Positions 18,961 through 26,926 of a stretch of DNA of 63,993 nucleotides are shown piece by piece. Where the stretch lies: assembly GCA_964472315.1 (NCBI GenBank), contig CAYYJS010000017.1, forward strand, positions 1 through 63,993. The letters run 5' to 3'. Position 1 is the first letter of the stretch, and every line of letters begins with the position of its first letter. Made by a program: the position numbers and the translations under genes. The notes beneath the pieces are model-generated. The model was not told where the DNA came from, did no database searches, and saw only the letters and a program-made list of their open reading frames with translations. The DNA comes from CAYYJS01 sp964472315 (lineage in GTDB: Bacteria; Verrucomicrobiota; Kiritimatiellia; UBA8416).

Positions 18961-21311
18961 GGCTTATCCGCGATTTCGATGGCTTGCGCCGGGCAGATGA
19001 CGCGGCAGGCATCGCATCGTGTGCAGAGCTGCTCGTCGATCTCGTGCCGGCGGTAGGGTTGGGGTTGGATGGCGTGAACGGGGCAGGCCTGGGCGCACTT
19101 CGTACAGCCGATGCACCGGTCGGTGACGACATAGCGGATCAACGTCTTGCACTTGTGGGCGGGGCAACGGCCCGCGACGTGCGCTTCGTATTCGTCCCGG
19201 AAGTGCTTGAGCGTACTGAGGACCGGGTTTGGCGCGGTCTTGCCCAGGCCGCACAGGCTGCCGGACTGGGTCAGGCGGCCGATCCGTTCCAGTTCCTCAA
19301 GGTCGCCCTTGCGGCCGTGCCCCGTGCACAGGCGTTCGAGTATCTCCAGCATGCGTTTCGTGCCGATACGGCAGAACGTGCATTTGCCGCAGGATTCCAT
19401 TTGCGTGAAGGCGAGGAAGTAGCGGGCGATGTCGACCATGCAGTCGGTATCGTCGAGAACGACCAGGCCGCCGGAACCCATAATGGCGCCGGCGGAAACG
19501 AGGTCCAGGTAATCGACCGGCGTATCGGCCAGCGCCGCCGGCACGCAGCCGCCGGACGGGCCGCCGACCTGCACGGCCTTCAGCGTGTGGCCGCCGGCGA
19601 TGCCGCCGCCGATTTTCTCGACGATGTCGCGCAGCGTAACGCCCATGGGGACCTCGATGAGTCCGCCGCGGACAATCTTGCCCGCGAGTGCGAAGGCCTT
19701 CGTGCCCTTGCTGCTTTCCGTGCCCAGGGCGGCGAAGGCCTCGGCGCCGTGACGCAGAATCCAGGCGATCAGCGAGAACGTTTCGACGTTGTTGATCAGG
19801 GTCGGCTTGTCCCAGAGGCCGGCTTCGGCGGGGAAGGGCGGGCGGTAGCGCGGCATGCCGCGGCGTCCCTCGATGGCGGCCATCAGGGCGGTTTCTTCGC
19901 CGCAGACGAATGCGCCGGCGCCCTGTACCACGGTCAGATCGAACGACCAGTCCGTGCCGCCGACGCGCGTCCCGAGATAGCCGCGTTCGCGGCAGGTCTT
20001 CAGGGCGGCGTTCACACGGCTGACGGCCAGCGGGTACTCCTGTCGGATATACAGGAAACCGCGGTCGGCGCCGACGGCGAACGCGGCGATCAGGATGCCC
20101 TCGATGACGCGGTAGGGAAACGACTCGAGGATCATGCGGTCCATGAATGCGCCGGGGTCGCCCTCGTCGCCGTTGCAGACGATGTACTTGGGGGTGCCCT
20201 TGGCGTTGCGCATGGCCTTCCACTTCCAGCCGGTTGGAAATCCCGCGCCCCCGCGTCCGCGCAGGCCACTCATCTCGATCTGCTCGATAACGTGGTCCGG
20301 TTGACGATCGGCCAGCACGCGTTGCAGCGCCCGGAACCCGTCGCGGTCAAGGAAGGCGTCGATGTCCAGCGGGTCCAGCTCGCCGGCGTGTTCGGTGGCG
20401 ATCCGCAACTGCGGGCCGACATAGTCGCCGTCGGGGCCTTCGCGCAGGTTGACGGCGTACCGCGTAACCGGCGCCCAGGTCTCGTCGGTGAGCAGACGTT
20501 CCAGGGCGCGCCGTGTGGCGGCCCGGATGCGCTGCGTGGTCGAGGCGGGGCGGAAATGGCGGAGCAGCACATCGCCCACGTCGTCGGGTTTGAGCAGCCC
20601 GTAGCGGAAGACGCGTCCGTCCGCGAGGCTGATTTCGACGAGCGGCGTCTGGTAGGAGATGCCGGTACAGCCGACTTGCGTGACGGTTGCCGGCAGACGC
20701 AGGGCGTGCACCTGCCGCTTCAGTTCCTTGTAGACGGCCAGGGTGCCGCCGGCGATGCAGCTCGAACAGAGGCAGATGCGGACCGTCCCTTCGATGCGGT
20801 CGGCGGTCGCACCGGTCTCGGCGACATCGGACAGGCTTTGGGCCGCAAGGAAGTCGCGCAAGACATGGCCGACCTTGGCGGGTTCCACGAAGCCGTACGT
20901 GACGGTGTCGATCTGAACGGCGGGCGCCAGCATGCAGCAACCGAGACAGGCGACCTTCTCGACCGTAAACAGGCGGTCGGCATCGGTATCGTCGCCATCA
21001 GGAATGCCCAATTGGCGCTTGAACGCCTGGTAGACCGTCTCGGCTCCTTTGACGTGGCAGGCAGTGCCGATGCACACTCTGACATTGTGCCGGCCGGCGG
21101 GTTTATGCCGGAACTGGCCATAGAAGGTGGAGACGCCGGCGATGGCCGCGGGGGTGATGCCGGTCACTTCGGGAATACGGCGCAGGGCTTCGGCCGGGAG
21201 AAAGTGATACTTCTCCTGAATGGCCTGGAGAATCGGGATCAGGGCATCGGCGCCGGTGCCGATGCCGGCGACGATCGCATCGATCTCCGCGGTATTGATG
21301 TCGTTAGCCAT
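18942..21311 (-). CDS. NuoE-NuoF-ferredoxin fusion, NADH-oxidising subunit
   Basis: A 789-residue fusion equivalent to NuoE plus NuoF of complex I or HndA plus HndC of NADP-reducing hydrogenases. Domain 1 (1-155) is the NuoE thioredoxin-like [2Fe-2S] fold (CIGTACHVKG, then CLGCCM). Domain 2 (about 165-260) is a second thioredoxin-like [2Fe-2S] module (ICLCSSCIAGG, VGCTG), as at the N-terminus of HndC. Domain 3 is NuoF with FMN/NADH motifs (GLRGRGGAGFPTG near 350, CNGDEGDPGAF, GAGAFVCGEETAL) and the N3-type [4Fe-4S] site (SCGKCTFC and a distal Cys in GSLCGLGKT). Domain 4 is a 2x[4Fe-4S] ferredoxin (CIGCTKCAQACP, CTRCDACRVICP). The start at 21311 drops a repeat-derived Arg/Pro extension. It should oxidise NADH and pass electrons to the GltD-like protein. 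Confidence 0.9.
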   Translation of the reverse strand: MANDINTAEIDAIVAGIGTGADALIPILQAIQEKYHFLPAEALRRIPEVTGITPAAIAGVSTFYGQFRHKPAGRHNVRVCIGTACHVKGAETVYQAFKRQLGIPDGDDTDADRLFTVEKVACLGCCMLAPAVQIDTVTYGFVEPAKVGHVLRDFLAAQSLSDVAETGATADRIEGTVRICLCSSCIAGGTLAVYKELKRQVHALRLPATVTQVGCTGISYQTPLVEISLADGRVFRYGLLKPDDVGDVLLRHFRPASTTQRIRAATRRALERLLTDETWAPVTRYAVNLREGPDGDYVGPQLRIATEHAGELDPLDIDAFLDRDGFRALQRVLADRQPDHVIEQIEMSGLRGRGGAGFPTGWKWKAMRNAKGTPKYIVCNGDEGDPGAFMDRMILESFPYRVIEGILIAAFAVGADRGFLYIRQEYPLAVSRVNAALKTCRERGYLGTRVGGTDWSFDLTVVQGAGAFVCGEETALMAAIEGRRGMPRYRPPFPAEAGLWDKPTLINNVETFSLIAWILRHGAEAFAALGTESSKGTKAFALAGKIVRGGLIEVPMGVTLRDIVEKIGGGIAGGHTLKAVQVGGPSGGCVPAALADTPVDYLDLVSAGAIMGSGGLVVLDDTDCMVDIARYFLAFTQMESCGKCTFCRIGTKRMLEILERLCTGHGRKGDLEELERIGRLTQSGSLCGLGKTAPNPVLSTLKHFRDEYEAHVAGRCPAHKCKTLIRYVVTDRCIGCTKCAQACPVHAIQPQPYRRHEIDEQLCTRCDACRVICPAQAIEIADKPCPHSA

Positions 21312-21327
21312 ACTGGTGGTCCGGTTG

Positions 21328-22221
21328 CTATCGGGGCGCGGGTGCGGGTGTCGCATCCACGGCGGCGGCTTCGGCCGGGGGAATGTCCGCGGGTGCGGGT
21401 GTCGCATCCACGGCGGCGGGTTCGGCCGGGGGAACGTCCGCGGGTGCGGGTGTCGCATCCACGGCGGCGGGTTCGGCCGGGGGAATGGCCGCGGGTGCGG
21501 GCGTCGCTTCCACGGCGGCGGCTTCGGCCGGGGGGGCATCCGGCGTTCGGGTCACGTCCTCGGCCGGCGCCGCGGTCGCAGGCTCGGCCGGCGCTTCGGC
21601 GGCGGGTTGCACGACGGACGCGGCGTCGGCCTCCGGTGTCGTCGCTGGTAATTGCACGGGCGGGGCAGTCCTGGCAGTGGGGGCGTCCGGCGCGGGGGCG
21701 TTGGACCCCGACGCGCGCAACAGCGAGTGCGAGGCGAGCCCCGCGGCCAGAGCGGCGACGACGAGGGCGACACCGGCGATCGTGATGGCTTTGCGCCCGG
21801 CGTAGACCGCGCCCCAGACGCTGTCGAGCCCCGGGCATCCCGTGGGGTCGGGGAGTTTTTCGCGCAAGCCATCGATGACGGTGATCGCCACGATGAGCAT
21901 CATCACGGCGCCGAGCAGCAGGATGCCGCCGGTGCGCAACTGTGCCTGGTTGACGAAGAACGCGCGGCGCGCGAGCATATCCAGCGCCCGGATGTCGTTC
22001 TTGAGCTGTACGTTGCCGGTATCGGCCGCGAAACGTGCGCGCAGCGCGACGAGTGCCGGGGCGTTCAGCGGATCGGACCGTTTGAACTGGACGTAGTTGG
22101 CGATCAGCAGCGTGGCCAGGATGGCGGTCAAGGCCAGGGCCGCCAGACCGGCGGTCGATGCGACGCGGTACAGGACGCGGATGCGTTCGGAATGGGGCAG
22201 GGCCGGTGCGGTATCGGTCAT
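21328..22221 (-). CDS. Three-TM membrane protein with Ala/Pro repeat tail
   Basis: A 297-residue protein without a recognised family. Three hydrophobic helices are evident: about 24-46 (AALALTAILATLLIANYV), about 97-117 (GGILLLGAVMMLIVAITVI) and about 144-163 (AITIAGVALVVAALAAGL). The C-terminal ~115 residues are Ala/Pro/Glu-rich and end with four 17-residue repeats of the form PPAEPAAVDATPAPADV. It overlaps the NapH-like gene by 4 nt and precedes the NuoEF fusion by 16 nt, so it is part of the redox operon. It may be the membrane anchor or docking stalk that holds the soluble NADH module near the NapGH-like membrane module; that is inference. Confidence 0.7.
   Translation of the reverse strand: MTDTAPALPHSERIRVLYRVASTAGLAALALTAILATLLIANYVQFKRSDPLNAPALVALRARFAADTGNVQLKNDIRALDMLARRAFFVNQAQLRTGGILLLGAVMMLIVAITVIDGLREKLPDPTGCPGLDSVWGAVYAGRKAITIAGVALVVAALAAGLASHSLLRASGSNAPAPDAPTARTAPPVQLPATTPEADAASVVQPAAEAPAEPATAAPAEDVTRTPDAPPAEAAAVEATPAPAAIPPAEPAAVDATPAPADVPPAEPAAVDATPAPADIPPAEAAAVDATPAPAPR
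21331..21534. repeat. Four tandem 51-bp repeats
   Basis: Units at 21331-21381, 21382-21432, 21433-21483 and 21484-21534 each encode 17 residues (PPAE[A/P]AAV[D/E]ATPAPA..). The two central units are nearly identical; the outer ones differ at a few codons. In-frame copy-number change would alter the length of the tail without breaking the protein. Confidence 0.9.
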
Positions 22222-23531
22222 GGTGTCGTGGTCTCCGTTTGAAGCTCGCCGCGGCGCAGTCGCTCACGCGGGCAATAAGTGAAACAACGGGCGCAACTGA
22301 CGCAGGTGTCGCGGTCGATTTCGTATTCCGGGCGGTGTCGTCGTACGGCCAACCCGATCAGTTTGCCGCCGAAGACGAGTCCCACGAAGCCGCCCAGCCA
22401 CCACCCGCCGGTCCGGAAACGGCGTCGCGCGGCCACGGCCTCGGCGAGAAGCGCCGCAACCGGCTGCCCCGAACCGCGAAAGGTGTCGCTTTCGAGGGTC
22501 GTCGCCTCCACGCGCCCCAGATTCTCCGCCATGATCTGCTCGGCCACGGTGACGGTCGGGTGCATGCGGGACAGCAGCACGTCCAGTCGTGCCCCGCTCC
22601 AGGCGGCAAGACCGACCGCCAATGGCAGTACGGCCAGCAGCAGACCGAGCCGGCGCACCCCGGTCGCGCGCGATTCCGGCGCCTTGTCGGGCGTCGGACG
22701 GTGGATGCAGCCGAACGGGCAGGCGTCCTCGCAGAGCCGGCAGTTGATGCATTCGTCGGGGGTGATGGTCACATGACGGCGGGACAACCGGGACAGCCAG
22801 CCGAGCATGACGCCGTAGGGACAAAGGAAGCGGCAGTAGGGGCGTCCGACAAACATACCGAGGATGAGCAGTCCGGCGCCGAAGACGAGCATCGGGAACG
22901 AGCCGCCCAATCGGAAAAAGGCGACGAAAGGATCGTAGCGGCAGATCAGGAATCCCGCCCCGGTCGCGGCGAAAAAGACGGCCAGCCCGAGGTAGAGATA
23001 CGGCAGCATGCCGAGTGTGGCGCTCAGCCACGTCGGCAGTTTGACCGGGCGGATGACGACCAGGTCCTGCACCGCGCCCAGGGGACACACGGCCGCGCAG
23101 AAAACGCGGCCAACCAGCAGTGCCGCGACCAGCGGCAGCAGGAAGAACAACAGCACGGCGATGGGTATCGCGTACGACCGGTCGGCCAGCGCAAGCACGA
23201 CGTTCTGGACCGAACCCACGGGACAGACGCATCCTTGTCGCCAGAAGCCGAAGTACGCCAGGCAGAAGAGCGAGAGAACCACGATGCCGCGGCGCGAGCG
23301 CGTACGCAACGCGAACCAGGCTGCCAGACCGAGCGCGGCGGCCAGGATGACGACATCGGTGTATTCCGAGAACAGGGCGCGGGGTAGGGGTGTCGTGGCC
23401 GAGGGCAGGACATGACCGGTCTCGAAGTCCGGCTTCGGGAACCGGTCCACGGCAAGCGCGTCGCCGACGGCCGACAGCAGTGCGGCGGCGACGGTTGCGC
23501 GGCGGAGCAGATAGCGGGTCAGCGCATTCAC
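22218..23531 (-). CDS. NapH/NosR-like membrane ferredoxin
   Basis: A 437-residue polytopic inner-membrane iron-sulfur protein. About five or six TM helices carry paired Cys-x3-CP motifs on their ends (CVCPVGSVQN, FCAAVCPLGAVQD, YCRFLCPYGVML), the hallmark of the NapH/NosR/CcoG group. A central ferredoxin (NCRLCEDACPFGC) and a C-terminal one (CVSCARCFTYCPRER) follow. The start is GTG at 23531, overlapping the NapG-like gene by 4 nt (GTGA); the longer frame upstream lies inside that gene and is not coding. NapGH-type pairs move electrons between the quinol pool and periplasmic or cytoplasmic carriers. No nitrate reductase is present, so its partner is probably the NADH module encoded downstream. 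Confidence 0.87.
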   Translation of the reverse strand: MNALTRYLLRRATVAAALLSAVGDALAVDRFPKPDFETGHVLPSATTPLPRALFSEYTDVVILAAALGLAAWFALRTRSRRGIVVLSLFCLAYFGFWRQGCVCPVGSVQNVVLALADRSYAIPIAVLLFFLLPLVAALLVGRVFCAAVCPLGAVQDLVVIRPVKLPTWLSATLGMLPYLYLGLAVFFAATGAGFLICRYDPFVAFFRLGGSFPMLVFGAGLLILGMFVGRPYCRFLCPYGVMLGWLSRLSRRHVTITPDECINCRLCEDACPFGCIHRPTPDKAPESRATGVRRLGLLLAVLPLAVGLAAWSGARLDVLLSRMHPTVTVAEQIMAENLGRVEATTLESDTFRGSGQPVAALLAEAVAARRRFRTGGWWLGGFVGLVFGGKLIGLAVRRHRPEYEIDRDTCVSCARCFTYCPRERLRRGELQTETTTP

Positions 23532-24139
23532 GGTTGTTTCGACTCCCGGGCTGGCGCGGCCGGCGGCGCACCCTGCTCGCCCTTCAGCAGATAGGGTTGC
23601 GCGGCGGGAACGCGGCGGAAGGCGTCGGCGGGGCAGACGCGTGCAATGGCGCATTCGTTGCAGTTGACGCAACGGTCATGGCGCACTTGCAGGTAGAGCG
23701 AGCCGTTGCCGAACGCGCCGCAGCCCTTGACGCAAATGCCGCAGCCGATGCAGAGCGGTTCGACGATCGAGTACTCGTAGTACGGGTCTTCGATGTAGGT
23801 GCGGCGGATGGCATCGGTCGGGCACAGGATGTTTTCGGCGGCGGTATTCAGTTCCTTCACGTAGGGCTGGTGGTAGCCGCCGCACAACTCGCAGTATCCG
23901 CAGACGTCATAGGCGTGGACGCACTTGACGGCGGAGGGGGTGAGCACGCAGGCGGTCGCGCAACGGCCGCACTGCACGCATTTGTGGGGATCGAGTTGCC
24001 AGACGGTGTCATCGCGCCCGGTACGTGGAGCGGCGGCGGCGCCGACGGCGGCGACGGTCGCGGCGGCGAGGCCGCCGATGCCCGTGCGCAGGAAATCGCG
24101 GCGTTTGACGGTTTCGGAACGGTGGGGCGCATTGCTCAT
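23528..24139 (-). CDS. NapG-like Tat-exported polyferredoxin
   Basis: A 203-residue ferredoxin with a twin-arginine signal (VKRRDFLRTGIGG at about 12) and four Cys clusters: KCVQCGRCATAC, YDVCGYCELCGG, CIGCGICVKGCG and RCVNCNEC...VCP. That is the arrangement of NapG/HybA/HmcB-type [4Fe-4S] electron-transfer proteins, assembled in the cytoplasm and exported by Tat. It overlaps the gene before it (Cys-rich protein) and the NapH-like gene after it by 4 nt each. Family knowledge predicts complex formation with NapH and periplasmic electron transfer. The Pro/Ala-rich C-terminal tail may be a linker. Confidence 0.88.
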   Translation of the reverse strand: MSNAPHRSETVKRRDFLRTGIGGLAAATVAAVGAAAAPRTGRDDTVWQLDPHKCVQCGRCATACVLTPSAVKCVHAYDVCGYCELCGGYHQPYVKELNTAAENILCPTDAIRRTYIEDPYYEYSIVEPLCIGCGICVKGCGAFGNGSLYLQVRHDRCVNCNECAIARVCPADAFRRVPAAQPYLLKGEQGAPPAAPARESKQP

Positions 24140-24405
24140 CGGTCAGCCTCCCGTGCCGCGGCCGGGGTTCGGCCGACGGCGGATTTGAGTGCCAGGGCTT
24201 GCGGCACGCCGCAGCCGGCGAGCGACGGGCACCCGCGGCAGATGCCGGATGCGGTGCAGGTCTGTCGGCCCGCGTCGGTCGGGGCGACACCGCGTCGTTT
24301 GAGCAGCAGGGCGGCGCCGCCGCCGAGCGCGGCCAGCATACAGAGGCGCGCCAGCGTGCGGAAGCTCTCGCGCCGGGTCTGAGGTCGGTGCAGGTCGACG
24401 GTCAT
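24136..24405 (-). CDS. Small Cys-rich, twin-Arg membrane protein
   Basis: An 89-residue protein with RRESFRTLARLCMLAALGG near the N-terminus, which looks like a Tat-type signal or signal anchor. A four-cysteine motif C-x5-C-x2-C-x5-C (CTASGICRGCPSLAGC) follows at about residues 50-65. The spacing would suit one Fe-S cluster or a zinc site. I do not recognise the family. It is locked into the redox operon by 4-nt overlaps on both sides, between the NHL propeller and the NapG-like ferredoxin, so an electron-transfer or cluster-carrying role next to NapGH is plausible. Confidence 0.65.
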   Translation of the reverse strand: MTVDLHRPQTRRESFRTLARLCMLAALGGGAALLLKRRGVAPTDAGRQTCTASGICRGCPSLAGCGVPQALALKSAVGRTPAAAREADR

Positions 24406-25403
24406 AACTCCGCTCCTTGTTCATGGGTTTCGGTAAAGACACGCACCTGCCGGCGACTCGGGTCCAGCACGAGGATGCGTCCATCGCCGTCGACGGCCAG
24501 GTCCAGGCCGCGGGTGCCCTCGTCAAAGTCCTCCGGGCCGGCGACAATGCCTTTGAGATCGCCGGCTTCCGTGTAGATCTTGACGCGGACGAAGCCTTTC
24601 TCGCTGGTGACGACCGAACTGTCCGTCCGGAAGGCGATGTGCGTCGGGTTGCAGCAACCGCAAAAGCCCTCGATGGTCATGCCGATCTTGCGCCACGTCG
24701 CCAGCAACGCGCCATCGGGCGTGTAGTGCTGGAACTCATGGCGGCCGGGATCGACGACCCAGAGTTTGTTGCCGGGAGCGATGCCGAGGGCGAAATAGGG
24801 ACTGGGGATGACGAAGCCCTTGATGTCGCGCGCGGGATCGCGATCGCCGATGCGGTTGATGACGCCGCCATCGCGGGCGCAGCGGTGCACCACGCGGCCG
24901 CCGGCGTCGGCGATGTAGACGTCTTCATCGCCGATGGCGATATCGGTGACGAGCGCCTGGGGTCCCAGAGACGGCCAGGCGGCCAGGCGGGCGCCGTCGG
25001 GAGCGTACACGGCGACGTGGTCGCCGTGCCCGACGAACAGCGTGCCGTCCGGCGCCACGGCGATACAACCGGGGGCGCGTTCCAGGGCGACCTGCCGAAC
25101 GACGGCGCCGGCGCGATCCAACATGACGATGGCCCGGTCGCCGGTGACATACAGGAGGCCGTCCGGACCGACCGCGAGCCCCGTCGGCACCGCCAGGGAT
25201 AGCGGAATGGGGGCGAGTTCCCTGGCCAATCGCGGCGCGTCGCTCTGGCCGTAGCGCTCGAGATCGTACTCGAAATTCTTGCCGAGACCCTTACGCACGC
25301 GTTGCGTGCCGGCGTTCGCGCCGACCATAAGCCAGGCGATCGCCCCGGCGATCAGGACGATCGCGACGCCTTGAAGCGCTGTTCGTATCGGACGCGTCAT
25401 CAT
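24402..25403 (-). CDS. Membrane-anchored NHL-repeat beta-propeller
   Basis: A 333-residue protein with one N-terminal membrane helix (about 11-29, GVAIVLIAGAIAWLMVGA) and a six-bladed NHL-type propeller. Repeated blade patterns such as PTGLAVGPDGLLYV, CIAVAPDGTLFV and GLDLAVDGDGRILVL are clear. One blade carries an unusual cysteine cluster, GFCGCCNPTHIAF, in an otherwise Cys-free fold; three cysteines this close could bind a metal or heme-type cofactor. The propeller is predicted to be periplasmic. It overlaps the Cys-rich protein by 4 nt and follows the PQQ-like propeller after 7 nt. The role within the redox operon is unknown: docking surface, sensor or enzyme are all open. Confidence 0.75.
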   Translation of the reverse strand: MMTRPIRTALQGVAIVLIAGAIAWLMVGANAGTQRVRKGLGKNFEYDLERYGQSDAPRLARELAPIPLSLAVPTGLAVGPDGLLYVTGDRAIVMLDRAGAVVRQVALERAPGCIAVAPDGTLFVGHGDHVAVYAPDGARLAAWPSLGPQALVTDIAIGDEDVYIADAGGRVVHRCARDGGVINRIGDRDPARDIKGFVIPSPYFALGIAPGNKLWVVDPGRHEFQHYTPDGALLATWRKIGMTIEGFCGCCNPTHIAFRTDSSVVTSEKGFVRVKIYTEAGDLKGIVAGPEDFDEGTRGLDLAVDGDGRILVLDPSRRQVRVFTETHEQGAEL

Positions 25404-25410
25404 ATCGATC

Positions 25411-26880
25411 TCACCGTGCGGGTGCGGTCACGCCGTCCCGCGAAATATCGAGGCACACCATGCGCAACGAATCGCGCGCCAACAGGCGGCCGTCGACGAT
25501 GGCCAACGGGCCCCATGAATCGTGGCCGTCGAGCACTTGCGCGTGGCCGAGCGGCTCGTATGCCGTGGACGACCAGCGGGCCATCGTCAGCGCGCCGTCG
25601 TCATCGAGAATATAGAATTTTCCGTCCGCGAGCACATACGGTCCGATGCCGAAGCGCACCGTCTTGCCGCTGCTCCAGACGGCCGTGCCATCCGGCGTGA
25701 AGCAGGCGAACTGGTTACGCATCGCTCCGCCGTCCTTGGGCATGATACCAAAAAGCTGTCCGCGATAGAATATGGCGGTCATCTGTTCGCAGGCAAGGCC
25801 ATCGCGCGGGTTTTTCTTGTAGAGGGTTCTTACCGAGTAATCCCCCCCGGTTTGTTCGACTTTGAGCAGTGCCGATCCCGCGCCGTAGCCCGCGGTCAGG
25901 AAGATGAGGCCGTCGTCCATCGGTACCGGCGAGGGGGCGATGACCGACGGCGTCCAGTCGGTGGACAGCCACAGCACCTGGCCGTCCCGCGCCCCGGAAG
26001 CGCCGACGCCGACAACGCCGCCGATACCGGCATAGACATACATCCGCTGGTCGCCGACTGTGGCGATGGCGATGGAACTGTGCGACATTTTGATGGGCGC
26101 GGGCGGTGCGCATTTCCAGAGCACGCGGCCCGTACGCGCATGGTAGGCGACCATCAGGACGTTGGAGCCCGCCGGCGCGAGGATGACGCGATCGCCATCC
26201 ATGAGGGGGCATTGTCCCGCGTGCCAACCGGGGACTTCCACGCCGAAGTCGCGCACGAGGTCGCGCGACCAGAAAAGGTCGCCGCCGACGGGGTCGCAGG
26301 CCATGACATGGCACCGCGGGCCCATGCTGACGACGCAGGTGTCGCTCACGGCGGGGATGGTGCGCGACATGCCGTGGTTACGCTTGACGGGGACGTCGTA
26401 GGATCGCCGCCAGATCTCGCGGCCGTCATCCATCGAAAAGCACCGTAACGCATCCTGGCCGGCCGATTCGATGTAGTCCATGATGTAAAGCCGTCCGCGG
26501 TGCACGGCCGCCGCGGCATGCCCCTCGCCGAGATCGAGCGACCATAGGACGCGCGGGCCGTTGGTGGGCCATGTATCCGCCAGCGGGACCGACGCGGGCA
26601 GGGTATTGTCGAGGAGGGGGCCGCGGAACATGGGCCAGGAGGATGTCACGACCATGGACGGTTTGCCGTCGCCGGCCAGGAAATGTTCGCCGATGCGTAC
26701 GGCGGATGCACCGGCCTTTTGCAGGTCCCGCACGCGGAACCCATGGGGGTCGTCACGCCCCGGTTGGCTGACACCGATCGACGGCATCGCGGGCGGGCTC
26801 AACCACCAGCCCAGCGCGGCGATGACGGCCGCGGACGAAACGACGGCCGCGGTGCGTGTGACGATGTGTTCGGGCAGCAT
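25411..26880 (-). CDS. PQQ-like eight-bladed propeller protein (membrane-anchored)
   Basis: A 489-residue protein with an N-terminal hydrophobic segment (about 10-27, VSSAAVIAALGWWLS) acting as signal or anchor. A WPMFRGP motif follows, then a PQQ-like propeller with blade motifs (VLWSLDLG, GREIWRRSYD, GDLFWSRDL, GRVLWKC, GQVLWLS, TAVWSSG). These WPMFRG-type proteins of planctomycetes and verrucomicrobia keep the fold of quinoprotein dehydrogenases but usually lack the PQQ-binding and catalytic residues, so an enzyme activity should not be assumed. I start at ATG 26880 with GAGAAGG upstream rather than at 26973. The next gene, the NHL propeller, begins 7 nt downstream. Confidence 0.8.
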   Translation of the reverse strand: MLPEHIVTRTAAVVSSAAVIAALGWWLSPPAMPSIGVSQPGRDDPHGFRVRDLQKAGASAVRIGEHFLAGDGKPSMVVTSSWPMFRGPLLDNTLPASVPLADTWPTNGPRVLWSLDLGEGHAAAAVHRGRLYIMDYIESAGQDALRCFSMDDGREIWRRSYDVPVKRNHGMSRTIPAVSDTCVVSMGPRCHVMACDPVGGDLFWSRDLVRDFGVEVPGWHAGQCPLMDGDRVILAPAGSNVLMVAYHARTGRVLWKCAPPAPIKMSHSSIAIATVGDQRMYVYAGIGGVVGVGASGARDGQVLWLSTDWTPSVIAPSPVPMDDGLIFLTAGYGAGSALLKVEQTGGDYSVRTLYKKNPRDGLACEQMTAIFYRGQLFGIMPKDGGAMRNQFACFTPDGTAVWSSGKTVRFGIGPYVLADGKFYILDDDGALTMARWSSTAYEPLGHAQVLDGHDSWGPLAIVDGRLLARDSLRMVCLDISRDGVTAPAR

Positions 26881-26926
26881 GCGTTGTCGTACCTTCTCGA
26901 TGCACCCGCGAGGTGCGGGCGCCGGT

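Noticed and set aside
21312..21539. Arg/Pro-rich N-terminal extension of the NuoEF fusion
   Set aside because: It is the 51-bp repeat of the upstream gene read in another frame; the conserved protein begins at 21311.
18951..21785. 944-codon open frame antisense to the NuoEF fusion
   Set aside because: It mirrors the codon-position GC bias of the real gene, has no family resemblance or ribosome-binding site, and the opposite strand carries unmistakable NuoE/NuoF motifs.
22218..24139. Nitrate reductase NapGH assignment
   Set aside because: The NapGH-like proteins lack NapA, NapB, NapD or NapF neighbours; the context is an NADH-linked redox operon, so only family resemblance is claimed.
25411..26880. 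Quinoprotein (PQQ-dependent) dehydrogenase call for the propeller
   Set aside because: Only the propeller fold is evident; I see neither the PQQ-contact Cys pair nor catalytic residues, so an enzyme name would overstate the evidence.
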